Shown piece by piece: positions 19,341-28,447 of a stretch of DNA of 64,000 nt. This stretch comes from Roseibium denhamense. GTDB taxonomy: Bacteria > Pseudomonadota > Alphaproteobacteria > Rhizobiales > Stappiaceae. The notes below the pieces were generated by a model. It saw only the letters and a list, made by a program, of their open reading frames with translations. It searched no databases and was not told the DNA's origin. The DNA is taken from contig NZ_SMLZ01000099.1 of NCBI RefSeq assembly GCF_009711415.1, forward strand, positions 1 to 64,000, in the 5' to 3' direction. Made by a program: the position numbers and the translations under genes. Numbering within the stretch: position 1 is the stretch's first letter; every line of letters starts with the position of its first letter.

Positions 19341-19422
19341 TTGAGATGCAGCGGACCTCCCCTCGGGCATTGCGGTGCCCGCACCTCCCAGTAGGCCGGC
19401 ACCACGGTGCCGGCTCTTTTTT
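19341..19422 (+). ncRNA. Candidate anti-Shine-Dalgarno small RNA (cuckoo/alpha-r14-like)
   Basis: A compact RNA-like element with no open frame. From 5' to 3' it has single-stranded ACCTCCCC (19356-19362), a hairpin with stem CGGGCA/TGCCCG (19364-19369, 19376-19381), a second single-stranded CACCTCCCAG (19382-19391), and a strong terminator: GCCGGCACC/GGTGCCGGC (19395-19414) followed by TCTTTTTT. Exposed CCUCCC motifs that mimic an anti-Shine-Dalgarno and pair with ribosome binding sites are the mark of the alphaproteobacterial cuckoo-type sRNAs. The 5' end is a guess; no clear promoter was recognised, though a palindrome lies at 19284-19296. The neighbouring minus-strand gene ends 38 bp further on. 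Confidence 0.62.
19395..19422 (+). terminator. Rho-independent terminator of the candidate sRNA
   Basis: Stem GCCGGCACC (19395-19403) pairs with GGTGCCGGC (19406-19414), and TCTTTTTT follows. No protein gene on the plus strand ends upstream within 1 kb, so it most likely closes a non-coding transcript. Confidence 0.8.
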
Positions 19423-19460
19423 ATGGGCGGCGATGGCCTGAGGCGGCCATCACCAAATCC

Positions 19461-20234
19461 TCAATAGTTGAGATAAGAAGTGCCAAGGTTGTCACGGTAC
19501 TTGTCGACCCATGCCGTATTGATTTTGGCAATCGTTCCATCGGCCTCCAACTCCGCAAAACAGCGATTGAAATCCTCAGCATGTGCGGGATTGCGGAACG
19601 CCATGGTGTATGGGCTGGAGTCAAATACCGCCTAGAACGTCACGGGCTGGTTCGGGTCGAAACGCAGATCGGTTTGCCCCTGAAGCTGCCGGTTGTATTC
19701 GGCAAACAACATGCCATCGCCGATAATCGCATCCACGCGGCCACCAAACAGCGACCGGCTCTGGGTAATCTGATCGGTCACTTCCCGGTAGTCAGCAAAC
19801 GATCCTGTATGATCTGCCAGTCCTGGGATGATGGCTTCGGCTCCTTTGAAGCCAATCACTTTCTTGCCCGCCAGATCTTCCAGCCCTTCATAGGCCGCAC
19901 CGCTGTCGCTCAAGAAGGAAACGCCGTTTTGATAGTGGATGTAGACTTCCGAGGCTGTGCCATCGACCGGCATGCCGACTGGAACCGTCGACACCGCATC
20001 GCCCTTACCGGATTTGAAAGACTCCCAGTGGCGGGTAAACGGTTGAATTTCAAAGGTCGCGGAATGACCGCACTTTTCCAGCGTCGCCGTAATAATCTCC
20101 GCTTCGCGCCCATCTCCGCCTTCTAGGAACATTGGCGGCAGATTTCCGGCCAGAATCGTGATTTCGTCCGCAGCGGCAGGTGCGATCATCATGGGCATCA
20201 ACAGTGCACAGGCGGCGGATTTTAGAAGTTTCAT
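19461..20234 (-). pseudogene. Periplasmic solute-binding protein (SBP family 3) interrupted by in-frame TAG
   Basis: Residues 1-200 read from 20234: a signal peptide (MKLLKSAACALLMPMMIAPAAA), then an extracellular solute-binding fold with IQPFTRHWESFKSGKGDA, LAGKKVIGFKGAEAIIPG and RVDAIIGDGMLF. The frame then meets TAG at 19632-19634, directly after NQPVTF. Continuing in the same frame gives 56 further residues, AVFDSSPYTMAFRNP ... ADGTIAKINTAWVDKYRDN ... to a TGA at 19461-19463, which is the normal C-terminal lobe of the family. The whole would be ~257 residues, the usual length. So one substitution (for example CAG to TAG) splits an otherwise intact gene. No ABC permease or ATPase is adjacent, so it may be an orphan sensor-type binding protein. 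Confidence 0.85.
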
Positions 20235-20644
20235 GTTTGTCTTCTCCTAGGGTCAAACCTGCGGAGAATTGAACTAGTAGAACTTAAAACAAGCGTTACT
20301 TTGCGTTCGCAATATCTCTGAAAACCGGAATTATTATCGATGTTTGGCGTCCATGGCGCCTTGTCCTGTCAAACCTGTCATTATCCCCAACCGGCAAAGA
20401 CGGGACGATGATCGGGAACCCTGGCCCCGCAAAATTCATTTGCGTCCATAGCAAGGTGAGAAAAGCGTAGACCGCGGGACCCCGGCCAGTGCCTCCAGCA
20501 GCCTGTGACCGGGCCGAACACACAATGGCACCTGAAACCCGCCCCTTGGCGGACATTTCAGCCCACCCTTGTGATTGACACGCTGATGAACTCCCGGTCA
20601 GATGTGCGGGCTTTGAATAACCATAAATTGCGGAACAGCATCCC
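20235..20644. other. Divergent intergenic region
   Basis: About 410 bp between the divergent solute-binding pseudogene and the deacetylase-like gene. No hairpin with a T tract, no conserved small frame and no clear operator was seen; it presumably holds the two promoters. Confidence 0.5.
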
Positions 20645-21574
20645 GTGTCGACCCTTTTGCTCCACCATACCTCCTATCTCGATCACCTGACGCCTGTCGG
20701 CCATCCAGAGCGCCCCGACCGGATCAGGGCGATTGACCGGATACTGGAGCACGAGAAGTTCCAGCCATTGGAAAGGGATCTTGCCCCCATCGGTGCTTTG
20801 GAAGACATCGCCCGGGCGCACCCGATGTCATATATCGACGGTCTGCACAGGCTGGCGCCGGACGAGGGAACTGCGCGGGTCGATGCCGATACGACGATGT
20901 CGCCCGGAACCTGGGAGGCCGCGTTGCGCGGCGTGGGGGGCGCCTGCCGGGCCGTTGATGAGGTCCTCACGAAGAAGGTCAGCAATGCTTTTTCAGCATC
21001 CCGCCCACCGGGGCATCACGCGGAAAAAGCCCGCGCCATGGGGTTTTGTTTCTTCAACAATGTGGCCGTCGCTGCCCGTTACGCACAAGCCAAGCATGGC
21101 ATCAACCGTGTCGCGATCATTGATTTCGATGTGCACCACGGCAATGGGACCCAGGACATTTTCTGGGACGACCCGACTGTTATGTATTGCTCGACCCACC
21201 AGATGCCGCTTTATCCGGGCTCGGGCGCAGCTTCCGAAACCGGTGAAGCCAATACGATCGTCAATGCTCCGTTGCCACCAGGCGAAGATGGCACCGGATT
21301 TAAGGAAGCGTTTGATACGGTGCTGCTCCCGCGTCTGGACGGATTTGCCCCGCAACTGGTCATTATCTCTGCCGGCTTCGACGCACATGCGCGCGATCCA
21401 CTTGGCGGGCTTAATCTGACGGAAGGCGACTTCGCCTGGGCAACACGGGTGCTCATGGATGTGGCGGACAAACATGCTGAAGGCCATCTCATCTCCGTAT
21501 TGGAAGGCGGATATGACCTGGAAGGCCTCGCGCGCTCGGTCGCTGCCCACATGATGACCCTCATGACGGGCTGA
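20645..21574 (+). CDS. Histone deacetylase-family (AcuC/HDAC class II-like) amidohydrolase
   Basis: A 309-residue zinc amidohydrolase starting at GTG 20645. Motifs in order: HPERPDRIRAI near the start, RPPGHHAEKARAMGFCFFNN (active-site His pair), IDFDVHHGNGTQDIF (zinc Asp and His), ISAGFDAHARDPLGG (third zinc ligand) and VLEGGYDLEGLA (the glycine-tyrosine loop). Bacterial members remove acetyl groups from lysines, polyamines or other small amides in the cytoplasm. It precedes xseB by 123 bp, an order I recall from other Rhizobiales genomes, where dxs and tlyA follow. Confidence 0.93.
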   Translation: MSTLLLHHTSYLDHLTPVGHPERPDRIRAIDRILEHEKFQPLERDLAPIGALEDIARAHPMSYIDGLHRLAPDEGTARVDADTTMSPGTWEAALRGVGGACRAVDEVLTKKVSNAFSASRPPGHHAEKARAMGFCFFNNVAVAARYAQAKHGINRVAIIDFDVHHGNGTQDIFWDDPTVMYCSTHQMPLYPGSGAASETGEANTIVNAPLPPGEDGTGFKEAFDTVLLPRLDGFAPQLVIISAGFDAHARDPLGGLNLTEGDFAWATRVLMDVADKHAEGHLISVLEGGYDLEGLARSVAAHMMTLMTG

Positions 21575-21697
21575 GACTGACTCGTTGCACAATGAATTCG
21601 CCGGGGATGTTTTTCTCCAAAGGTGTCTTGCCTCTTGACCTTCGCAGTCCGGGCCGCGAGTCTCCCGCCCAATCACATTTTTCGGGAACCCTTGATC

Positions 21698-21946
21698 ATG
21701 ACTGATGCCACCAACGAGCTTGCCGCACTCTCGTTTGAAGATGCTCTGAAGCAGTTGGAAACAATTGTTCGTGAGCTGGAGCAAGGAAATGTGCCGCTGG
21801 AACGCAGTATCGAGATGTATGAGCGCGGAGATGCCTTGCGCAAACACTGCGACACACTCTTAAAGTCTGCGGAAGCCAAAGTTGAGAAAATCCAGCTCGG
21901 CCAATCCGGCGAGGCCAAAGGCACCGGCCCTCTCGATCCGCAGTAA
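21698..21946 (+). CDS. xseB: Exodeoxyribonuclease VII small subunit
   Basis: An 82-residue protein from ATG 21698, the size of XseB. The family core [18 protein letters not shown], then [15 protein letters not shown] and a C-terminal helix with [13 protein letters not shown], is plain to see. It binds XseA to form the nuclease that degrades single-stranded DNA in both directions. The large subunit gene is not in the window, which is usual. Longer in-frame upstream sequence is ignored because the family starts near [13 protein letters not shown]. Confidence 0.95.
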   Translation: MTDATNELAALSFEDALKQLETIVRELEQGNVPLERSIEMYERGDALRKHCDTLLKSAEAKVEKIQLGQSGEAKGTGPLDPQ

Positions 21947-22320
21947 TTCCGGCCCGCTCTACGGGCACCTCTGCGGCATTTCATACTTCAAGCCATTACA
22001 ACCAATAGATTTCTTTGGGCCGGGGCTGCCAGGCACCGATTTCAGATCTATCCGGGCGCTTATCCGTCAGCCTTGCGCCTGGGCACGCCTGCCTCTACGC
22101 CGATGTACTGTGTGCAGACGGCAGCTGGAAGCGGGCCGTCGGTCTTCCAGACCACTAAGGTACACCGGCAGATTTTGCGATCAATTTACCGCAACGCGAA
22201 AAAGTAACCGATTAAGCATCTCAAGCTTTCACCTTTTTCCAATATTGATAATTTTGCGGTGTTCGGATATGAATTTTAAAATACTCATAAAAATCTACGC
22301 ATCTTATAGTAGTGGCAACA
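21947..22320. other. AT-rich intergenic region before the LuxR-type gene
   Basis: About 370 bp whose last 150 bp are clearly AT-rich. TATAGT at 22305-22310 lies only ~10 bp before the ATG at 22321 and could be a -10 giving a very short leader, but the matching -35 position (TACTCA) is poor. No gene or terminator was recognised. Confidence 0.4.
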
Positions 22321-23529
22321 ATGCACTTTCTACAAGATCAAGAAGAGGTCGAACTACTTCTACGAGTAATTCAGCTTGCGATCCAACCTAACGGCTGGAA
22401 AGACCTTCTGAAGAATATTGACGACACCTGCGGCTGCCGTACGTACCTCAACGCTTTCACCCCTGACGGACGACCGGCTGATCTTTATGGCGGCCAGGAA
22501 AGCGGACGCGAACTCGCCGCCATATTGGGTAGCATCGAGACCGAAGGCGGACTGTCCGCACATCAGTTTCTTTTGCAGGAAGCCTCTCTCAAATATCCCT
22601 ACTGCAAATCGAACTTGCAGGCCCGCTTCGGCACCAAAACGTCTTCCGGATTGCCGGTTCAAGCATTCAGGGAAGACAAGCTCATCTCCTCGTTCCGGCC
22701 GATTGTTCCTTTGGCCAAACTGAATGAGGCACCCGGTTTCTTGTCTATAATCCGCAAGTCCGGTGACCTCGAGCTTTTGTTCGCATGCCTCATTGTGGAC
22801 GACAAGGAAGCGGACCGGGACGTTGCCGCGACCGGCCGCATTTTCGCGCGCATTCAAAGGATTGTCGAAGCCGGATTGGCCATTGATGATGCGCTTGGTG
22901 AAGAGAAAATAGTCTCCTTCAAACAACGATTGCTGATGGAGGCACCAAGTGCTGCAACTGTCATCGTCAACCGCGACCTCAACGTTATTGCCGCCACCGC
23001 AACAGCTGCCGAGGCCCTGGAAAAAACAAGAGCCGCACGGATCCTGAACGGCTCCTTGAAAAGCCGGAACAAGGAACTGGATGCCAACCTTGCAAAAGCC
23101 CTTCAGGACAGCTCTGCGGATAATGCGGAGACGCTCGGGAGCCGGTCTCACCAAACTGCCGGCAGCGACACAATCGAGATGTTCATCAAGAACGCAGAGA
23201 CGATGCTTTGCCGGATTGTCATACATCCGGTCCGTGAGCTGCCTGGGACAATAGACGACGGCCCTTGGCTTGTTGTTGGAACGTACCTGCTGGCAGACGT
23301 CCCAATAGATGTTCAAAATGTCTTGCAAAGCCAGTTCGGGCTGTCGCAGACCGAAGCAAATCTGGCAAGGCTTCTAACCGTCTCCGCATCCATGACACAA
23401 ACCGTCGAGACGCTTGGAATAACGCGTAATACCGGGAAAACTCATCTACGCCGGATCTTTGAAAAAACCGGAACCAAAACGCAACTTGAACTTGCAATTC
23501 TTATGCGCCAGCTGGCGGGCCTCTATTGA
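22321..23529 (+). CDS. LuxR-type helix-turn-helix transcriptional regulator
   Basis: A 402-residue protein from ATG 22321 (a GTG three codons earlier is possible). The last ~65 residues are a LuxR/GerE DNA-binding domain: FGLSQTEANLARLLTVSAS, then VETLGITRNTGKTHLRRIFEKTGTKTQLEL. Residues ~1-330 show no GGDEF, kinase or receiver motif and no recognisable acyl-homoserine-lactone domain; a PAS-like fold is possible. The gene is alone, AT-richer than its neighbours, and sits between xseB and dxs, genes I expect to be close together, so it may have been inserted there. Target and ligand unknown. Confidence 0.85.
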   Translation: MHFLQDQEEVELLLRVIQLAIQPNGWKDLLKNIDDTCGCRTYLNAFTPDGRPADLYGGQESGRELAAILGSIETEGGLSAHQFLLQEASLKYPYCKSNLQARFGTKTSSGLPVQAFREDKLISSFRPIVPLAKLNEAPGFLSIIRKSGDLELLFACLIVDDKEADRDVAATGRIFARIQRIVEAGLAIDDALGEEKIVSFKQRLLMEAPSAATVIVNRDLNVIAATATAAEALEKTRAARILNGSLKSRNKELDANLAKALQDSSADNAETLGSRSHQTAGSDTIEMFIKNAETMLCRIVIHPVRELPGTIDDGPWLVVGTYLLADVPIDVQNVLQSQFGLSQTEANLARLLTVSASMTQTVETLGITRNTGKTHLRRIFEKTGTKTQLELAILMRQLAGLY

Positions 23530-23898
23530 GGCGGCAAGCGCAGCCGTTTGATCCAATAACTCAAAATATTCAATGAGATATATAAAAACACATAAAAATG
23601 GGGGCCGTGTCGCCACGGCCCCAAGTTGATCACTGTGCACGTGGCCCCATCGACCACGGAGGCGTTTTTAAGCCAAATTAACAATAAATGCATCACCCAA
23701 AAGGGTGATTGATTAAAATTTTACCACCTGAAAGTGTATCGGCTGAGAAAATGACCGATCCTTCAGCCCGCCTCCCCTGCAGTTTGCGACATATGGCGGC
23801 ACATCAATCGTTACGAGTTTCTGTTCCTCCGTTTGCGCCCTAAAACCGGTTGGTGTATGCCTGCCCGCCAAAACATAGACACCGGAGCCTGCTTCAGC
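23530..23898. other. Intergenic region with two perfect hairpins
   Basis: About 370 bp between the LuxR-type gene and dxs. Hairpin 1 has a 9-bp stem GGGGCCGTG/CACGGCCCC (23601-23609, 23614-23622) with a TCGC loop; on the minus strand it is followed by CATTTTTATG. Hairpin 2 has a 7-bp stem ATCACCC/GGGTGAT (23692-23698, 23703-23709) with an AAAA loop and then TGATTAAAATTTTA. Either could end the LuxR-type transcript; hairpin 2 could equally be an operator ahead of dxs. Confidence 0.5.
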
Positions 23899-25818
23899 GT
23901 GACATCCAAGCCCAATACACCCTTGCTCGACCGCGTGCACACGCCTGCGGATCTGAGGGAACTCGATGAAAGCGATCTGCAGCAGCTCGCAGATGAACTG
24001 CGGAGCGAAACGATCGATGCCGTATCGATCACCGGCGGCCATCTTGGCGCCGGGCTCGGTGTTGTGGAACTGACCGTTGCGCTTCACCACGTGTTCAACA
24101 CGCCGGACGACAAGATCATCTGGGATGTCGGGCACCAGTGCTACCCGCATAAAATCCTGACAGGACGCAGGGACCGGATCCGCACGCTTCGGCAGAGCAA
24201 CGGACTTTCCGGGTTCACCAAACGGACTGAAAGCGAATACGACCCGTTTGGAGCTGCGCATTCATCAACGTCAATCTCCGCCGGCCTGGGAATGGCAGCC
24301 GCCCGGGATCTGAAGGGCGGCGACAATAACGTGATCGCCGTCATTGGCGATGGGGCGATGTCGGCAGGCATGGCTTATGAAGCCATGAACAATGCCGGGC
24401 ACCTCGGCTCGCGCCTTATTGTCGTTCTCAATGACAATGACATGTCGATTGCCCCGCCCGTCGGTGCGATGTCCGCCTATCTGGCCAAACTGGTGTCGGG
24501 ACCGACTTATCAGTCGCTGCGCGATACGGCCAAGAACATCGTCAAGAACCTGCCGAAACAGCTGTTTGAAAAAGCGGCCCGCGCCGAGGAATATGCACGT
24601 GGCTTCTGGACCGGTGGAACGCTGTTCGAGGAGCTTGGGTTTTACTATGTTGGCCCCATTGACGGCCACAATATGGAACATCTCCTTCCGGTTCTGAAAA
24701 ACGTGCGCGACAACCATCATGGACCGGTTCTGATCCATGCGGTCACGCAAAAGGGCAAGGGCTACGGCCCTGCGGAAGGGGCTAAGGACAAGTATCACGG
24801 TGTTGCAAAGTTCGATGTTGTTACCGGAAAGCAGTCCAAACCCAAGGCCAATGCCCCGAGTTACACGAACGTTTTCGCAACGTCCCTGATCCGCGAAGCA
24901 GAAGAAGACGACAAGGTTGTTGCGATCACGGCGGCAATGCCCGATGGCACGGGCCTCAATCTGTTCGGCGAAGCGTTTCCGGAGCGGACCTATGATGTCG
25001 GCATTGCCGAGCAGCACGCGGTTACGTTTGCAGCAGGCATGGCAACCGAGGGCTACAAGCCGTTCGCGGCCATCTACTCGACCTTCCTGCAACGCGCCTA
25101 TGACCAGGTGGTGCATGACGTTGCGATCCAGGGTTTGCCGGTCCGGTTTCCGATTGACCGTGCCGGGCTGGTTGGCGCGGATGGACCGACCCACGCCGGT
25201 GCGTTTGACACAGCCTATCTGAGCTGTCTTCCGGGCTTCGTTGTCATGGCGGCAGCAGATGAAGTTGAACTCCGGCATATGGTCGCAACGGCAGTGGCCT
25301 ATGACGAAGGCCCAATTTCATTCCGGTATCCGCGCGGGGAAGGCGTCGGGCTCGACATGCCGGATCGCGGTACCGTGCTTGAGATCGGCAAAGGCGTTAT
25401 CCGGCGGGAAGGAACAAAGGTTGCCCTTCTCAGCTTCGGCGGCCGGATGAGCGAAGTGCTCAAAGCGGCCGATGAGCTGGATGCGGCCGGTCTGTCCACG
25501 ACGGTTGCGGATGCGCGTTTTGCCAAGCCGCTCGACAAGGATCTGATCCGGCGCCTTGCCAGGGAACACGAGGTTCTCGTGACCGTGGAAGAAGGGTCTG
25601 CCGGAGGTTTCGGCAGCCATGTGCTGACGATGCTGGCCGAAGAGGGCCTGCTGGACCACGGACTGAAAGTGCGGCCACTCGGCCTGCCGGATGTGTATCT
25701 GGACCAGGATAAGCCGGATGCCATGTATGCCAAGGCCGGTCTAGACTGCGACGGCATCCTGAGGGCGGTATTTGCAGCCCTTGGCCAGGAAGCCCTGACC
25801 GCTGGCCGGAGCGCATAA
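23899..25818 (+). CDS. dxs: 1-deoxy-D-xylulose-5-phosphate synthase
   Basis: A 639-residue thiamine diphosphate enzyme from GTG 23899 ([12 protein letters not shown]), the usual family start; an ATG at 23857 would add 14 residues. Visible motifs: [18 protein letters not shown], the ThDP/Mg site [37 protein letters not shown] with the catalytic glutamate, and [18 protein letters not shown]. It joins pyruvate and glyceraldehyde 3-phosphate in the first step of the MEP isoprenoid pathway. A Rho-independent terminator follows at 25927. Confidence 0.97.
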   Translation: MTSKPNTPLLDRVHTPADLRELDESDLQQLADELRSETIDAVSITGGHLGAGLGVVELTVALHHVFNTPDDKIIWDVGHQCYPHKILTGRRDRIRTLRQSNGLSGFTKRTESEYDPFGAAHSSTSISAGLGMAAARDLKGGDNNVIAVIGDGAMSAGMAYEAMNNAGHLGSRLIVVLNDNDMSIAPPVGAMSAYLAKLVSGPTYQSLRDTAKNIVKNLPKQLFEKAARAEEYARGFWTGGTLFEELGFYYVGPIDGHNMEHLLPVLKNVRDNHHGPVLIHAVTQKGKGYGPAEGAKDKYHGVAKFDVVTGKQSKPKANAPSYTNVFATSLIREAEEDDKVVAITAAMPDGTGLNLFGEAFPERTYDVGIAEQHAVTFAAGMATEGYKPFAAIYSTFLQRAYDQVVHDVAIQGLPVRFPIDRAGLVGADGPTHAGAFDTAYLSCLPGFVVMAAADEVELRHMVATAVAYDEGPISFRYPRGEGVGLDMPDRGTVLEIGKGVIRREGTKVALLSFGGRMSEVLKAADELDAAGLSTTVADARFAKPLDKDLIRRLAREHEVLVTVEEGSAGGFGSHVLTMLAEEGLLDHGLKVRPLGLPDVYLDQDKPDAMYAKAGLDCDGILRAVFAALGQEALTAGRSA

Positions 25819-25926
25819 GGCGGCTTCATTGACGCCGTTCCCATGCCGGTATTTGGTTGGGAACGGACGCTAAATCTGCATTGACAGACGTTTCCACACC
25901 TGAGAAGGCTGGAGGCCAGCACAGAC

Positions 25927-25951
25927 GCGCCGGGGTGGTCCGGCGCTTTTT
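25927..25951 (+). terminator. Rho-independent terminator after dxs
   Basis: A 7-bp GC stem GCGCCGG/CCGGCGC with loop GGTGGT is followed by TTTTTGTTTT. It cuts dxs off from the MFS gene that begins 30 bp later. Confidence 0.85.
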
Positions 25952-25980
25952 GTTTTGTTGCCAGTATTCCGGAGGCACTC

Positions 25981-27360
25981 ATGGCCCAGACGCTCCTTTC
26001 CGTGTCCGCGCTGCTTCTTTCTGTCGCCTTGCTGATTTTCGGGCATGGCTTGCAGACCACGCTGCTTCCGCTGGCTGCTGACCGGTTCTATTTCTCCGAC
26101 TTTGAGATCGGTGCCATTTCATCCGCCTATTTCGTGGGAATGGTCCTGGGCTGCCTCGGCGCCCCTCTCCTGATCATGCGCGCCGGACATATCAGGGCTT
26201 TTGCCGCACTTGTGTCCCTGATGTCGGGCGCCGCAATTCTGCATCCAGTAATTATCGACCCCTACGCCTGGATGATCATCCGCATCATCTCAGGGTTCAG
26301 CCTGGCCGGGTTCTACATGATCGTCGAGAGCTGGTTGAACGAGACGGCTACCAATGAAAACCGCGGCACGGTTATGTCCTTTTACATCGTGGTTCTGTTT
26401 TCCGCGCTCATGCTTGGGCAGGTGTCGGTTGCGACGATGAGCATATCCTCGTTTATCCCATTCGCAATCGCCTCGGTGACAGTCAGCCTTGCGGTCATGC
26501 CTGTCTCACTCACCACATCCACACAACCGGCCCCAATCACACTGGTTAGATTTCGCCCGGCCCAGCTTTACAGGAACTCTCCGGCAGCGTTTGTCGGCGT
26601 CCTCTTTATTGGCGCGGCACAGGGCTCCATTCTCACCCTCACACCGCTCTACGGCTCCCAGATCGGGCTGACCACAAACCAGGCCGCCATTTACACAGCC
26701 GCCATCATTGCCGGCGGCCTTGTCGCGCAGTGGCCGATCGGACGGCTTTCTGACAAGGTTGACCGGCGCCTTGTGATGATTGGCCTGGGCCTTGCGGCCG
26801 CTACAGCCTCCCTTGGCATCATCACCATCGAACCAACCACATTCATACCGGCCTTGATCAGTGCATTTCTGTTGGGCACCGTCACCCAGCCGCTCTATGC
26901 GGTTACCGTTGCCCATGCCTTCGACCACGCGCCAACAGAAGCCTTTGTTGAAACATCGTCCGGCATGCTCCTGTCCTTCGGGATCGGGTCGGTAATCGGG
27001 CCGATTTCCGCTTCGGTGTTGATGGAGTTCTTCGGGCCAGGCGGGCTTTATGTCCTCGTGATCGGCACGTGCCTTGCCATGTCGGCGTTCGTCCTCACCC
27101 GCGTGATCACGCGCGAAGCACTGACAGCCGAGGAGAAAACAGACTTCGAGTATGCATCCACCGCGCAAGTCGGCTCCGTCATCTCCACAGAAGCGCTCGA
27201 TGTTGAAAACGAAGAGTATGTCATTCCGCCGGAAGAATTTCCCGCATACGAGGACGACATCTACACATTCGAGACCACGGATGAAGCCGGAGATGGCGCG
27301 GACAATCCGGTCGATGACACTGAGGCTCCCAAGGCGTCTCCTGAGCAGACCCGTGGGTAA
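25981..27360 (+). CDS. MFS transporter (YcaD-like) with acidic cytosolic tail
   Basis: A 459-residue major facilitator with about twelve membrane helices over residues 1-385. GGAGG lies eight bases before the ATG. The loop motif ISSAYFVGMVLGCLGAPLL and the second-half QWPIGRLSDKVDRRLV (a good MFS motif A) are visible; the pattern resembles YcaD-type proteins. Residues ~390-459 are a hydrophilic tail rich in Glu and Asp, unusual for the family and probably cytosolic. Substrate unknown. It is separated from dxs by a terminator and lies 80 bp before the copper module. Confidence 0.9.
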   Translation: MAQTLLSVSALLLSVALLIFGHGLQTTLLPLAADRFYFSDFEIGAISSAYFVGMVLGCLGAPLLIMRAGHIRAFAALVSLMSGAAILHPVIIDPYAWMIIRIISGFSLAGFYMIVESWLNETATNENRGTVMSFYIVVLFSALMLGQVSVATMSISSFIPFAIASVTVSLAVMPVSLTTSTQPAPITLVRFRPAQLYRNSPAAFVGVLFIGAAQGSILTLTPLYGSQIGLTTNQAAIYTAAIIAGGLVAQWPIGRLSDKVDRRLVMIGLGLAAATASLGIITIEPTTFIPALISAFLLGTVTQPLYAVTVAHAFDHAPTEAFVETSSGMLLSFGIGSVIGPISASVLMEFFGPGGLYVLVIGTCLAMSAFVLTRVITREALTAEEKTDFEYASTAQVGSVISTEALDVENEEYVIPPEEFPAYEDDIYTFETTDEAGDGADNPVDDTEAPKASPEQTRG

Positions 27361-27440
27361 CGTCTTTTGTGCGGCCTGAGCGGAGCACCTGCGCCGTTTC
27401 GCCCCTCGACAGCCGGGTGTAACCGGCCTATAGCCGCTGT

Positions 27441-27833
27441 ATGAAGCCGAATTTGAACTTGCTGTTGGTCTTGAACGCGGAACGGCGCCCCCTTGTGGCG
27501 CTCGCCATGATCGCGTTTTCGCTGCGGCTTGTTCTTTTGATCCTCGGAACTGCGCTCTCTGCAAACAGTGCCGTGGCCAGCGGCCTGACAGCCCTGTGTT
27601 CTCCTTCCGGACAGTCGCAGATACTGCCCGGTTCCCACAATCCGGCAGACTGCAATTGCGGCCCGGTCTGCGCCCATGGCTGCTCACTCGGACACTGCGC
27701 TTCCGGAACGCTTTCTGATCGGCTGACGGCCGCAGCTGCCCCGCACCTGTCCGCCGCTATCATCCGTGAAACACGGCTTACCGGATGTCATACCGGGACA
27801 CCGATCCGGGCACCCCCTTCTTTCTTGATCTGA
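27441..27833 (+). CDS. Cys-rich small membrane/secreted protein (DUF2946-like), copper-linked
   Basis: A 130-residue protein with an N-terminal hydrophobic helix at ~18-45 and a cysteine-rich middle, CNCGPVCAHGCSLGHC, well suited to bind a soft metal. I do not recognise a firm family; small DUF2946-type proteins with this architecture often precede PCuAC copper chaperones, and here the PCuAC gene begins 38 bp later. Likely periplasmic or membrane-bound. A role in copper handling is inferred from the cysteines and the neighbours only. Confidence 0.65.
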   Translation: MKPNLNLLLVLNAERRPLVALAMIAFSLRLVLLILGTALSANSAVASGLTALCSPSGQSQILPGSHNPADCNCGPVCAHGCSLGHCASGTLSDRLTAAAAPHLSAAIIRETRLTGCHTGTPIRAPPSFLI

Positions 27834-27871
27834 CAAACGCAAAAACACTCAGACATCAAGAAAGCTAGACC

Positions 27872-28417
27872 ATGAAACTCTGGACCTCTATCGCCCTTGC
27901 GGCCACCCTTACACTCGGCTCGTTCTCAGCGTTTGCCCACGACTACAAGGTGGGTGATTTGACGCTCGTTCACCCGTGGACCCGGGCAACCCCTCCGAAA
28001 GCCAAGGCCGGTGGCGGATTTATTGAAATCATCAATTCCGGGACTGAGGCTGACCGTCTTGTCGGCGCAAGATCAGATTTCGCCGCAAAGGTCGAAATCC
28101 ATGAAATGGCCGTCACGGATGGCATCATGAGGATGCGCGAACTGGACAACGGCATCGAGATCCCGGCTGGCGGGACGGTCGCTCTTGAACCGGGCGGATT
28201 GCACATCATGTTCATGGGCCTGAAACAACCGTTCGAAGAAGGGTCAACGGTGCCGGTCGTCCTGACATTTGAAAAGGCGGGCGACTACGCCATTGACCTT
28301 GCTGTTGCCAAGATGGGCGCAAAGGCGTCCGGCAAGGATGGGCATGATCACGGCCACGGCGATCACGGCAAAATGAACCACGGTACGGATGGACACAACC
28401 ATTCCGACCATAACTAA
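27872..28417 (+). CDS. Periplasmic copper chaperone PCuAC
   Basis: A 181-residue protein with a clear signal peptide (MKLWTSIALAATLTLGSFSAFA). The Cu(I)-binding set of the family, H-M ... M ... H-x-M, is seen in VEIHEMAVTDGIMRMREL and GGLHIMFMGL. A His/Asp/Gly-rich tail (HDHGHGDHGKMNHG) after residue ~155 adds further metal sites. PCuAC hands Cu(I) to the CuA centre of cytochrome oxidase together with SCO proteins; an SCO gene follows 30 bp downstream. Assignment is secure. Confidence 0.95.
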   Translation: MKLWTSIALAATLTLGSFSAFAHDYKVGDLTLVHPWTRATPPKAKAGGGFIEIINSGTEADRLVGARSDFAAKVEIHEMAVTDGIMRMRELDNGIEIPAGGTVALEPGGLHIMFMGLKQPFEEGSTVPVVLTFEKAGDYAIDLAVAKMGAKASGKDGHDHGHGDHGKMNHGTDGHNHSDHN

Positions 28418-28447
28418 TGCTGCAAATTCATCCGAAGAGGTGACCTC

